47,629 bases of DNA, from positions 1 through 47,629 of the forward strand of contig MHZX01000055.1 of the NCBI GenBank assembly GCA_001828935.1, in the 5' to 3' direction. The notes below the pieces were generated by a model, which was not told the origin of the DNA, searched no databases, and saw only the letters and a list, made by a program, of their open reading frames with translations. Shown one piece after another: positions 1-8,248 of this stretch. The first letter of the stretch is position 1. Each line of letters begins with the position of its first letter. The position numbers and the translations under genes are program-made. This stretch comes from Rhodocyclales bacterium RIFCSPLOWO2_02_FULL_63_24 (lineage in GTDB: Bacteria > Pseudomonadota > Gammaproteobacteria > Burkholderiales > Rhodocyclaceae).

Positions 1-103
1 CTTTGATCAGAACCTGGCCAGGAAGCAGTTCCGGAAGCTCGATGTCCCGTATTGCGAGAGGTTTGCCCAAGGCTTCCAGAACTGCGGCTCGTGTAGTTTT
101 CAT
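1..103 (-). CDS. Zinc-type alcohol dehydrogenase (MDR family), N-terminal fragment
   Basis: This is the first 34 codons of a gene that runs off the left edge. It starts at an ATG at 103-101, and its N-terminus reads MKTTRAAVLEALGKPLAI followed by RDIELPELLPGQVLIK. An opening with a short beta strand and then 'P.L.PGQVLIK' is typical of GroES-like medium-chain zinc dehydrogenases. The catalytic Cys/His residues and the NAD-binding fold lie outside the window. It is the last visible gene of the minus-strand glycan operon, but a gap of about 200 bp separates it from the previous gene, so it may be a separate unit. The family call is good; the substrate is unknown. Confidence 0.7.
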   Translation of the reverse strand, partial: MKTTRAAVLEALGKPLAIRDIELPELLPGQVLIK

Positions 104-303
104 AAGAAAATACAGACGGTTGGGAGCAAAACTTGCTCGAATCTAACGGCGGAATGTTCAGCCGCTGAAGGACGAAGACTACCCAAACTTGGCTTCGTCA
201 GGGCACATGCAATAGCTTGCCAAACCTTAGACACCAAACATCCTGGGCGGTAGAGAGTCTGATGGAGGTAATAAATAACGGGCTTCGTAACGAATCTACG
301 GGG

Positions 304-1581
304 TTACCGAGAAAAAAATTGTCGAGCATTAGCCGGAACAATTTTCCCCGTTCCTATGGTATTGGCATCATCGAGATATTTGGCATGGGAGTTCTGTATG
401 GCCGCATCAGAAGGAGAAATTTCCCTTCCGAGTATGGCGTGGTTGTAGAAATACGAGACTGAATCGACTAGTTCCTCCGAGGATTGATCAATGACTTCGA
501 CATTTGCGTGGCGTAAGCTGTCAGCGTGTTCGGTGAAAAGACACCCCTTTTCTCTCAATTGGTCAAATGAAAGTTTTGCACCAGTTAAAAGACATCGATA
601 TCCCTTTTGTGCCCAATATGTATCGCGAAATAATGGCCTTTCTCCGATAGGAGCATAGTTCACCTGGATAATGGGAACCTTGAATAAGTTTGCCACCAAT
701 GCAATTCCAGAGACCGACCCAACGAAAAATTTGCATTTTGCCGCCAAGTAGATGTCAATTAACGGATCCTGCGTTCCAATTGTCGTATAGTCCAAGACCC
801 CTCTCATTCGAGGCACGGGAGGCATATTCGGATTGCCGAGGCGTACTACTTTTCCACCCCATTCAAGAATTTTTGCGAATAACTGTTGATAAGTGAGAAT
901 GTCGCTATCACGTACGGAAACCTCATTTCCCTTAGCGATTGGATGGTATCCAGGTGTACGTGCATGTACGCAGGCAAACCAATCATTATCATCAATCCCA
1001 TTTTTTCGCAGAAATTCTTTTCCTCTCTGATCTATCTCTTGAGTAATATTTATTAAGGGGGGTAGTTTGGCTCTATCCCACAAGTCATTCGCCAGCAAAA
1101 CCAGTTCGTACATGCCGATAGCTTCAGTATCATTTAGTCGGACATATTCAAAATCTTCGCGTAGCCAATGTAATGTCGCACGAAACGTTTCGCTAAGCGT
1201 GGCGTCGTTTCGCGTGCGAATGGTCAGGTGCTCCTTATACAATTCCAGGAGGAAATTATTGCTTACACGATTACCAGGATAAAGATCTGCGAAAAGGCAG
1301 ATGTTCGCTGTGTCGGCAAGTAGTCCAAGTTTGAACAGTTTTAGGTAGGCGTCCAAAAAAATGAAGTGACCAATATTTTGTATCCAACGCCCAGACAGTA
1401 CGCGAGTCTTAAGCGCATCATATCCATATGCCTTACAGAACTTCCATTTCCCTATGGCTACCGATTTCCATATCGCTCTTGCTTGGTCGGGTTGCCCGTT
1501 GTGGTAAAGATGATGGCCGCATTTGAACATGTCCTCCAGTTTTGAAAGATGAATTGCCTGATCTACTGGAGCTTCATTCAT
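304..1581 (-). CDS. Putative glycosyltransferase, TIGR04372-like
   Basis: This 425-residue protein is probably a cytoplasmic glycosyltransferase acting on a surface glycan. The C-terminal half has features I associate with the TIGR04372 family: 'FACVHARTPGYHP' near residue 205, then a nucleotide-sugar-like fold with 'GGKVVRLGNPNMPPVPRM' and 'KFFVGSVSGIALVANLFKVPIIQVNYAP' split across residues about 245-320. It has a diverged relative at 11550-12812 on the other strand with the same order of motifs (VHARTPG versus IHIRSNARG; VVRLGNP versus IVKIGREP; FFVGSVSGI versus FVMVNASGF). There are no membrane segments. It lies 30 bp after the methyltransferase-like gene in the same operon and is visibly more AT-rich than the right half of the window. 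The family call is by recognition of motifs; sugar donor and acceptor are unknown. Confidence 0.65.
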   Translation of the reverse strand: MNEAPVDQAIHLSKLEDMFKCGHHLYHNGQPDQARAIWKSVAIGKWKFCKAYGYDALKTRVLSGRWIQNIGHFIFLDAYLKLFKLGLLADTANICLFADLYPGNRVSNNFLLELYKEHLTIRTRNDATLSETFRATLHWLREDFEYVRLNDTEAIGMYELVLLANDLWDRAKLPPLINITQEIDQRGKEFLRKNGIDDNDWFACVHARTPGYHPIAKGNEVSVRDSDILTYQQLFAKILEWGGKVVRLGNPNMPPVPRMRGVLDYTTIGTQDPLIDIYLAAKCKFFVGSVSGIALVANLFKVPIIQVNYAPIGERPLFRDTYWAQKGYRCLLTGAKLSFDQLREKGCLFTEHADSLRHANVEVIDQSSEELVDSVSYFYNHAILGREISPSDAAIQNSHAKYLDDANTIGTGKIVPANARQFFSR

Positions 1582-1611
1582 TCCGAGGTGTCCATTGTCA
1601 CTAGTGGGATG

Positions 1612-2514
1612 TTAATAATATGACCCGAGGTAGTGATAATGGTCGCTCAAAAATGGCTTCGCTACGTTGCTCTCTTTCATTTCAGAGGATATCAATGGCC
1701 TGCCAGACATATCGAATCGTTTAGATGCAAGTCGCCAATCCTCACATTTTTCATCCAAATATTGTAATTGAATTGGAAATTTGTCAGCGCTGCTCTGGGC
1801 GCTTTTTTCCGCGATAATGAGGACATATAAAATTCCTGCGCTTGCCATGGCAAATTTAAAATAGTCAGGCTCAAGGCTGCGGGTAAAGTATGGTTGGTAA
1901 AGAAATAAGTTGGTGGAATAGCCAAAGCGGGTCATGCCCGGAGTTGTCTGATGACATACGTAGACTTTGCAGTCGGTGAAATTATTGATTGCGTAATAAC
2001 TGAAAAACCACTCTGGGCTGAATAAAAGATAAGTTCCCATTACGCCGCTGAAACTTTCGTAGTGCATCACCCTGCCGCCTGGTTTTAACATCTTCGATAT
2101 ATTGGTTAGTAATGAAACCGGATTAAATATATTATCAAGACAGCCGCCTGAGTATATGAAATCAAACTTTGATTTCAAATCTTCAGATACGGGGTTATTT
2201 AAGTCGTAAATTATATTGGCCCCTTCATAGTCCGAGAGGTCAATGCAATTGTAATTAATGTCTAGAAACGTCTTTAGGAACACGTCGTCACGTAAAGAGC
2301 CTTCACCGTGCCGAGTCGATTTATCTAGATTTTCTGGATCCTTCCACTTGTTTAAGAGACTATTGGAAATATTTGGTTGAGCTGAAAAAACCTCTTCGAT
2401 CGAGCCTTGGTCAAGCAGGATGGTCTGACGTCCACAAACGAGTGCTTCGCCCGAAATTGGTCTGTACGCGTTTTCGCTTTGTAACAACTTTACGACTTGC
2501 TTTGGGATACCCAT
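1612..2514 (-). CDS. SAM-dependent methyltransferase-like protein
   Basis: This is a soluble protein of 300 residues from the chosen start (MGIPKQVVKLL). The open frame extends upstream to 2646, but that extension overlaps the previous gene, whereas the ATG at 2514-2512 leaves a normal 34-bp gap. Its centre looks like a class I methyltransferase: 'CIDLSDYEGANIIYDLN' (acidic end of beta-2), 'FDFIYSGGCLDNI' (motif after beta-4) and 'LLTNISKMLKPGGRVMHYESF' (post-motif helix and LKPGG turn), the last read here as two adjoining parts. The glycine-rich motif I is not obvious, so SAM binding is uncertain. It sits between the acetolactate-synthase-like gene and a glycosyltransferase gene, which suggests sugar O- or C-methylation. 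The sequence is AT-rich. Confidence 0.5.
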   Translation of the reverse strand: MGIPKQVVKLLQSENAYRPISGEALVCGRQTILLDQGSIEEVFSAQPNISNSLLNKWKDPENLDKSTRHGEGSLRDDVFLKTFLDINYNCIDLSDYEGANIIYDLNNPVSEDLKSKFDFIYSGGCLDNIFNPVSLLTNISKMLKPGGRVMHYESFSGVMGTYLLFSPEWFFSYYAINNFTDCKVYVCHQTTPGMTRFGYSTNLFLYQPYFTRSLEPDYFKFAMASAGILYVLIIAEKSAQSSADKFPIQLQYLDEKCEDWRLASKRFDMSGRPLISSEMKESNVAKPFLSDHYHYLGSYY

Positions 2515-2548
2515 TGCGACTCTTTCTGGGGGGGGCAATTTGAGAGTT

Positions 2549-4339
2549 TCAGAGGGTTCTGCAAACATCAAGCGGCTCGACGACCATGTTGGCGAGAAAT
2601 TCTTTGCGCGGTAGCAGCGGTTCAGGGTCCTCGATCGGTCGTCCATATTTCACTTGCGGAATCACTCGTTCTTCCGGCCTTAACTCGACATTACAAAAGC
2701 CGGGGCCAGGGGCGTCGAGGAAAGCCTTTATTTCGCTGTCCGCTTCCTGATTGGAGTGGATGCTTAAGGTATTGAAGCCAAGTACTTCGGCCAGCTTCGG
2801 GAAGTCAGGAAAGCCCAGACCGCCAGCCACGCTTGAAGCTTCGTACTTGGAGTTCAACCATTGATCCTGTGTCTGCTGAATCATCGAGTAGCCGTGATTG
2901 TTGAGCACAAATATCTTGACCGGCAGCTTATGGTAGAGAACCGTGCTGAGTTCTTGAATATTCATCATCAGGCCGCCGTCGCCGCTTACGCAGATGATGC
3001 GCTTCCGGTTCAGCGCCAGGCAGGCGCCAATGGCGGCTGGCAGACCATGTCCCATGGGAGTGTTATTGAAGGCGGAGTAGAAGCGTTGCCCGGTTTTGAA
3101 CTGGAATGCTTGGCTCATCCACGCCACACCGCATCCGGTGTCGGCGAAAATTATCTCGTCCTCCATCGTGGCATCCGATAGCGCCTTGATGAAAACATAG
3201 GGGTTCAGCGTGTTGGATTGGAAGTAGCCGGGCTGAATTGCGGCATAGCGTGATTTCCAGTCGTTGATCCGCGCACGCCAGGACGCAATGTCCCTTGCTT
3301 CTTGATTCGTCGATTGCCTAATGGCCTCGACAAAAAAGGCCTTGGCATCGGCGACGATTGGCAGATCTATATGCAAGTCAAACGTTGAGAACTTGTTGAT
3401 CTCGGCGGCATCGATATCCACCATGACTTTGCGGCCACCCCGACAAAAGTTCGAGAATGGCGATCCAATCATATGCGTGTCGAGGCGACTGCCGATCGAT
3501 ATCACAAGATCTGCGTTTTGTATGGCGAAGTTGCCAAAGCGGGTTCCATGGGTCCCGAAGGTGCCGCAGCGTAGCGGGTGGGTTTCGGGCAGGATGTCGG
3601 CCGCTCCCCAGGTGGGATTGACCGGAAGAGCCAAATGCTCGACGAAAGTCAGTGCTTCCCTTTCCGCTTTGGCGAGGTGTACGCCCCATCCCAGTATGAC
3701 CACCGGACGCTCAGCCTGCTTGATCCATTCCAGACATGTTGCGACCGCTGCCGACAAAGTGTCGGCAATCGCCGCTGGCGCGACAGGCGCAGGCGAAAAT
3801 CCCTCCATCTCTGTGGGTTCGATCTCTTCGCGCTGGACATTGTCCGGAATATCCAGCAGCACCGGTCCCGGTCGACCGTCCTTGGCGATCCAGACGGCTT
3901 TCTCCAGTTCGTAGCGAATGGATTTTGGATCGGTTACCGTAACAGCGTATTTTGTAATGGAGCGACAAATGTCGACAATGTCGGTTTCCTGGAAACCCAT
4001 TTGGCGCACCCCCGTGCTTCCCTTGAATCGGAAGGTGGACACCTGGCCTGTAATGTATAGAACAGGAACCGAGTCGTACCAAGCACAGCATATCCCGGTG
4101 ATCATGTTGGTGCCACCGGGGCCCGATGTGGCCATGGCTGCGCCAAGGTTGCCGGTAACACGCGCATAGCCATCCGCAGCCATCGCGCCCGCTTGTTCGT
4201 GATGTGGGCACACGTAGTCGATGTCGGGATGATTGGCCAGCGACTCGATCAAATGCAGTGACGCGCCTCCAGTTATCGCAAAGACGTGACGAATGCCTTG
4301 ACGTGCAAGAAAGTCCGCTACGTAATCGGAGAGTTTCAC
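2549..4339 (-). CDS. Acetolactate synthase-like ThDP-dependent enzyme
   Basis: This 596-residue thiamine diphosphate enzyme has the three-domain layout of the acetolactate synthase / pyruvate decarboxylase superfamily. The N-terminal PYR domain carries the cofactor-activating glutamate in 'CPHHEQAGAMAADGYAR' (E48). The central domain includes 'RPVVILGWGVH' (about 211-221). The C-terminal PP domain has the ThDP/Mg motif starting GDGG (453-456) and ending in NN (480-481). No regulatory subunit gene is adjacent and the gene lies inside a glycan operon, so branched-chain amino acid synthesis is unlikely. In this family, Yersinia YerE adds a two-carbon branch from pyruvate to a keto sugar during yersiniose synthesis; a comparable role here is an inference. 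The start is the ATG at 4339, 32 bp after the FkbM gene. Confidence 0.85.
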   Translation of the reverse strand: MKLSDYVADFLARQGIRHVFAITGGASLHLIESLANHPDIDYVCPHHEQAGAMAADGYARVTGNLGAAMATSGPGGTNMITGICCAWYDSVPVLYITGQVSTFRFKGSTGVRQMGFQETDIVDICRSITKYAVTVTDPKSIRYELEKAVWIAKDGRPGPVLLDIPDNVQREEIEPTEMEGFSPAPVAPAAIADTLSAAVATCLEWIKQAERPVVILGWGVHLAKAEREALTFVEHLALPVNPTWGAADILPETHPLRCGTFGTHGTRFGNFAIQNADLVISIGSRLDTHMIGSPFSNFCRGGRKVMVDIDAAEINKFSTFDLHIDLPIVADAKAFFVEAIRQSTNQEARDIASWRARINDWKSRYAAIQPGYFQSNTLNPYVFIKALSDATMEDEIIFADTGCGVAWMSQAFQFKTGQRFYSAFNNTPMGHGLPAAIGACLALNRKRIICVSGDGGLMMNIQELSTVLYHKLPVKIFVLNNHGYSMIQQTQDQWLNSKYEASSVAGGLGFPDFPKLAEVLGFNTLSIHSNQEADSEIKAFLDAPGPGFCNVELRPEERVIPQVKYGRPIEDPEPLLPRKEFLANMVVEPLDVCRTL

Positions 4340-4371
4340 ATTCGTGCTCCCTATGCGCGTGTCAATGAGTG

Positions 4372-5238
4372 CTACACATTGCCCCAGGGCATTTCAGCCT
4401 TTAATGAAATGAACAAACTCCCATCGTGATAGCTGGTGGGCATTTCCTCGAATCGTTTCACCTTATTCCAGTTGGATTTTTGAGCAAACATGTTAACGCC
4501 GATGTTCGTGAAATGATCAAAAACTGCCTGTGCGTTTTCTTCACTGCCAATTTCTGCAATCATGTCCAAGGCGTGCCATTGCTCAGCGGTGGTGCTGGTC
4601 AAAATGACCTTTTCGTGGCCCTCGACATCGAGCTTGACGAAGTCGGCTCCCTTTATCAGTTCTGCAAACGGAAGCACGTTCACTGGGAATCGCTCAATTT
4701 CGCCGTAAAGATTGCTCTTTGATCCGGCCAAATGGCTACCGGTTGTATTGCCAAGCACTCGAACGAACTCCATTGTCCCCTGTTCGATTGATACCGCAGC
4801 GTTCACGGGCGCTACGTTGTCGACGCGGTTTTCCCTGAGATTGCGGGTAAGTAGCGAAAAGTGATGTGGATCAGGCTCAAAACAGGTGACTTGAAAGCCG
4901 CATCGCGACATCACGATTGAATGCAGTCCTATGTTTGCGCCCATATCCAGTGTCTTTTTGTAACGACCGGAGTTGGTCCAGTAAAACGCAAAAATTATCA
5001 GTTCGTCGATGCCAAACAGGTCTAGCGAATCGATAGCGCCCATCTTGGTATACGGAAAGATCAGGTCACCGAAAGGTGCGATCACTTGCGGCTCGGCTTT
5101 CTCCGACGCGAATGTTGCTTTCACTTGTTCGATTGCGACCATACGTAGCAGTTTGTACGGCTCGCAACTTGGCGCGTGAAAGTTCTTCAGTGCGGGTAGC
5201 GCGGCGATGAGTTGCGAGAGGATGGTGGTATTGTCCAT
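4372..5238 (-). CDS. FkbM family methyltransferase
   Basis: This 288-residue protein belongs to the FkbM class of SAM-dependent O-methyltransferases, common in LPS and exopolysaccharide clusters. Motif I is 'KTLDMGANIGLHSIVMSRCG' (about residues 96-115), followed by 'VTCFEPDPHHFSLLTRNL', where the acidic residue at the end of beta-2 would contact the ribose. 'FVKLDVEGHEKVIL' is the family's characteristic motif of lysine, aspartate and glutamate after the core. The N-terminal 80 residues are an extra helical region. It lies 14 bp downstream of the SDR gene and 32 bp upstream of the acetolactate-synthase-like gene, so translation is probably linked. It likely caps or decorates a sugar; the acceptor is unknown. 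Confidence 0.85.
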   Translation of the reverse strand: MDNTTILSQLIAALPALKNFHAPSCEPYKLLRMVAIEQVKATFASEKAEPQVIAPFGDLIFPYTKMGAIDSLDLFGIDELIIFAFYWTNSGRYKKTLDMGANIGLHSIVMSRCGFQVTCFEPDPHHFSLLTRNLRENRVDNVAPVNAAVSIEQGTMEFVRVLGNTTGSHLAGSKSNLYGEIERFPVNVLPFAELIKGADFVKLDVEGHEKVILTSTTAEQWHALDMIAEIGSEENAQAVFDHFTNIGVNMFAQKSNWNKVKRFEEMPTSYHDGSLFISLKAEMPWGNV

Positions 5239-5252
5239 AGGAGCTTTCGAAC

Positions 5253-6131
5253 TCAGGCAGGGAATGAAGGGTGGCTATCAAACAGGCTATTGCCTTTGCG
5301 GCGAAGCTTGTACATATCTGAATCGGAAAGTAGTGCATCGCGCAAGCGGCTTGACCCCCAAGGATCATTGGCAACGCTGAAATTTCTTCCGCCGATTTCT
5401 CGGCGAGACGAGGCGACCAGCCAATCGCAGCAGTCGAGGACGTCCTTCATCTGCGTGAACTCGCCGCGCGCAAATTTTTGCTGGGTACGAACCAGATTTT
5501 CCCCGGCATTCAACCCTGCGCGAAGCGTCTCCTCATGAATCTTGGTATTGACCCAGCCTGGGCCCAGAATCGAGAACCGCACGTCGGGAATTTCAGCATC
5601 CAGTAGTTCGCACATTTTGATCAGCGCGATTTTCGAGACCGTATAGGCCGAGTAGTTGGTTGTAGCACTATTGGTGCCACCACCCGCAAAATAGATTACG
5701 CATGGCTCGACTGGCAATTGCGTTTTCCTTGAGGGGAGCAGTCGATGGGTTAGATGCATCTGACTGGTGAAATTAATCTCGATTGACCGTGCCCAGGCAT
5801 AAAAGTCGGTTTCGGCAAAAGGACCGATGGGTTCTGTTGTTCCCGCGGCGATCACGAGTACATCCCACGCGGGACACAGGTGCCTGAGTTCAGCACAGCT
5901 TGCTTCCAGTGCTTTGTTATCCGCCATATCGCAGGCAACCAATTTGGCGCCGATGGCCTCGAGTTGGGTGGTTGCCGCTGATCGAGTGCGGTAAGTACCA
6001 AATACCGTCCAGCCTTGCGCCAACCAGCGCTGGGCTAGGGCAGTCCCGATGTCGCTGGAAATGGAAACGATAATCGCAGTCTTGGTCACGGTGTCAATTG
6101 GTGCTTGAACGAATAGGTGAGCCCGAGTCAA
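5253..6131 (-). CDS. Short-chain dehydrogenase/reductase (SDR)
   Basis: This is a classical-size SDR of up to 292 residues. The active-site pair is visible in 'NYSAYTVSKIALIKM' (Tyr-x-x-x-Lys), preceded by 'CVIYFAGGGTNSA' as the serine strand and followed by 'FSILGPGWVNTKIHEET'. The cofactor loop is unusual: 'IIVSISSDIGTALAQ' occupies the TGxxxGIG position with serine and aspartate in place of the first two glycines. The start is uncertain. The longest frame begins with TTG at 6131, while a GTG at 6089-6087 (VTKTAIIVSIS) fits SDR length better; neither has a clear ribosome binding site. It lies directly after the E1 beta gene, so it may reduce a keto intermediate made by the ThDP enzymes (inference). 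Confidence 0.75.
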   Translation of the reverse strand: MTRAHLFVQAPIDTVTKTAIIVSISSDIGTALAQRWLAQGWTVFGTYRTRSAATTQLEAIGAKLVACDMADNKALEASCAELRHLCPAWDVLVIAAGTTEPIGPFAETDFYAWARSIEINFTSQMHLTHRLLPSRKTQLPVEPCVIYFAGGGTNSATTNYSAYTVSKIALIKMCELLDAEIPDVRFSILGPGWVNTKIHEETLRAGLNAGENLVRTQQKFARGEFTQMKDVLDCCDWLVASSRREIGGRNFSVANDPWGSSRLRDALLSDSDMYKLRRKGNSLFDSHPSFPA

Positions 6132-6152
6132 TCGGCTTGATCGTAAGAAGCG

Positions 6153-7220
6153 TCAAAATGGTCCCTTGAAACTCGGATCGGGAACGTCAAGCTTTTGGTG
6201 AGGAGTCATAGCGGGCATGTCCGTGGTGGGCTCAATCCCCATCATTCGTTGGACACCGCGGACAATGTGATCGGCGCGCGGATAGTAGTGGTTCGAGAGC
6301 GCCGGACTGGTTGGACAAGGATGATCGGGCAGTGCGATCCGTACCGGCGCGGTTTTCATTGAAGCGAATTCGCATTCAAGAACGGTGGCCACAATTTCCG
6401 CGGACACACCAAATGCTGCACTCGCGGTGTCAGTTACCACCAGACGCCCGGTTTTCCGCACCGAGCCCAATACGGTTTCGACATCCCATGGACGGATAGT
6501 CCGCAGATCGATAACTTCAGCCGAAACATCGTCGGCGCGCAGACGTTCAGCCGCCCGCACAGCTTCCAGCGCCATGTAAGACGTACCGACAATCGTAACG
6601 TCGTTGCCCTCGCGCATTACGCGGGCACTGCCCAGCGGCACCGTGTAATATTCCTCGGGCACCTCGTCAGAAATATTGTGCAGCCAGCGGTGCTCGATAA
6701 AAACCACAGGATTGTTGTCTTCGATAGCTGCCGCCAGCAAGCCCTTGGCATCATGCGCGGTAGTCGGCATCACCACCTTGAGTCCTGGAATATGGGCGAA
6801 CCATGCCTGCAGACTTTGGCTGTGCTGGGGACCCTGGCCCCAACCACGGCCAATGATCATGCGCACCACCATCGGCACCTTGGCCTTGCCGCCAAACATG
6901 TAGTGCCACTTAGCCGCCTGATTGACCATCTGCTCCATAGCCACCAAGGCAAAGTCTACCCGCTGGTGAGTGATGATCGGACGCATACCGACCAGCGCCG
7001 AACCAAGCGCCACGCCCGTCATCGCATTTTCTGACAACGGCATGTCCTGGACGCGCGTCGTCCCATACTTTTCCTGCAACCCCAAGGTGGTGCCGAAGAT
7101 GCCTTTGGGGTCGGGTACGCCCAAGCCAACTATATAAACCGCGGGATCGCGCTCCATGGCCTGATCGGTCGCTTCGCGAATGGCTTCAAAGAATTTGAGT
7201 TGGCGATTCATTGCAGGCAT
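6153..7220 (-). CDS. ThDP-dependent dehydrogenase E1 component, beta subunit
   Basis: This 355-residue protein has the transketolase pyrimidine-binding fold followed by the transketolase C-terminal domain, as in PdhB/AcoB/BkdB. Visible landmarks are 'VQDMPLSENAMTGVALGSAL' near residue 57 (the glutamate region that activates ThDP), 'GRGWGQGPQHSQSLQAWFAH' (about 124-143), 'GLKVVMPTTAHDAKGLL' and the C-terminal 'VTIVGTSYMALEAVRAAERL'. It follows the alpha-subunit gene with only 5 bp between, so the two subunits are surely co-translated as an alpha2beta2 E1. No E2 lipoyl transferase or E3 gene is present in the cluster. This argues against an ordinary 2-oxoacid dehydrogenase complex and for a dedicated E1 working on a pathway intermediate. 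An ATG three codons downstream is an alternative start. Confidence 0.88.
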   Translation of the reverse strand: MPAMNRQLKFFEAIREATDQAMERDPAVYIVGLGVPDPKGIFGTTLGLQEKYGTTRVQDMPLSENAMTGVALGSALVGMRPIITHQRVDFALVAMEQMVNQAAKWHYMFGGKAKVPMVVRMIIGRGWGQGPQHSQSLQAWFAHIPGLKVVMPTTAHDAKGLLAAAIEDNNPVVFIEHRWLHNISDEVPEEYYTVPLGSARVMREGNDVTIVGTSYMALEAVRAAERLRADDVSAEVIDLRTIRPWDVETVLGSVRKTGRLVVTDTASAAFGVSAEIVATVLECEFASMKTAPVRIALPDHPCPTSPALSNHYYPRADHIVRGVQRMMGIEPTTDMPAMTPHQKLDVPDPSFKGPF

Positions 7221-7225
7221 TCAAA

Positions 7226-8206
7226 TCAATTCGCGTAAACCTGCGAGGACAGGGTATCGAGTTCGGGCCACGGACCTTGTTTTGCATAGGCAATGGCTTC
7301 TTCAGCCTCCTGCTTGAGCTCATTCGCCATCAGATCCATTTCATGCTGCGTAGCGAGGCCGCGGGCTATGAGCTTTCGTTCGTAGGCAGCTACCGGGTCG
7401 CGCTCTTTCCATGAAAGGAATTCGGCTTCCGTCCGGTAGCCAATATCGTTGTCGTAGCCATGACCGCAATGCTCGCGCCAGCGGTAGGTAATAAACTCGA
7501 GCAGGCTTGGACCGCCGCCAGCACGAGCTTTGTTAACGGCCTTGCTGCTGATCTGATACACAAGGTCCAGATCATTCCCGTCAGCCTGGTGCGCTTCCAC
7601 GCCGTGGGCACGTGCGATATCGATGATTCGATGGTCGCCTTTCTGACGCACGTCCATGGGTGAATAAACAGAGTAGAAGTTGTTCTCGACCAGAAAAACG
7701 ATAGGTAGATTCTTCAGCGCCGCGAAATTGACGCTCTCGTAAAACACACCGGTTTCGGTGGCGCCATCGCCGAGGAATACCATCACGACACGGTCCTCGT
7801 CGCGCATCTGCGATGCGAAGGCAACCCCCGCCGCAATGGGAATAGTGCTGCCAACAATGGGCGCGGCGCCGAGAAAACCGGCATCGATATCTACCAGATG
7901 CATTGAGCCGCCCTTGCCTCCGGCACAACCCGTAGCCTTGCCATAGATTTCAGCCATCATCGCCTTGAGGTTGCCGCCCTTCGCCAGATAATGTCCGTGA
8001 GAACGATGCCCGGACAGGACGTAGTCTCGTCTTTCAAGGGCTGCGCAGGCACCGGCTTCGGCGGCCTCCTGGCCAATACTGAGGTGAACCGGGCAGCGCA
8101 TCTCCTGCTCGCCATAGTGCTCGGCGATGGAGTTCTCCACAATCCTGATACGTAGCATCTCTTTGTACAATTTGAAATGCAACTGGCTATCGAATAGCTG
8201 GGGCAT
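7226..8206 (-). CDS. ThDP-dependent dehydrogenase E1 component, alpha subunit
   Basis: This 326-residue E1 alpha subunit is of the PdhA/AcoA type. The family landmarks are in order: 'HLSIGQEAAEAGACAAL' (41-57), 'YVLSGHRSHGHYLAKGG' (62-78), 'GCAGGKGGSMHLVD' (93-106), the ThDP/Mg motif from GDGATETG (146-153) to the NN pair (175-176), and 'YRWREHCGHGYDNDIGYR' near residue 242, the phosphorylation-loop region of the family. It is the first of the ThDP genes in the operon and abuts the beta-subunit gene. No E2 or E3 gene lies nearby. The likely role is to decarboxylate a 2-oxo acid or transfer its aldehyde unit during synthesis of an unusual sugar; this is inferred from context only. Confidence 0.88.
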   Translation of the reverse strand: MPQLFDSQLHFKLYKEMLRIRIVENSIAEHYGEQEMRCPVHLSIGQEAAEAGACAALERRDYVLSGHRSHGHYLAKGGNLKAMMAEIYGKATGCAGGKGGSMHLVDIDAGFLGAAPIVGSTIPIAAGVAFASQMRDEDRVVMVFLGDGATETGVFYESVNFAALKNLPIVFLVENNFYSVYSPMDVRQKGDHRIIDIARAHGVEAHQADGNDLDLVYQISSKAVNKARAGGGPSLLEFITYRWREHCGHGYDNDIGYRTEAEFLSWKERDPVAAYERKLIARGLATQHEMDLMANELKQEAEEAIAYAKQGPWPELDTLSSQVYAN

Positions 8207-8248
8207 GGTCTTGAATTTGCAGTCCGGCTCTGAGCGAAGTTTTGGGGG

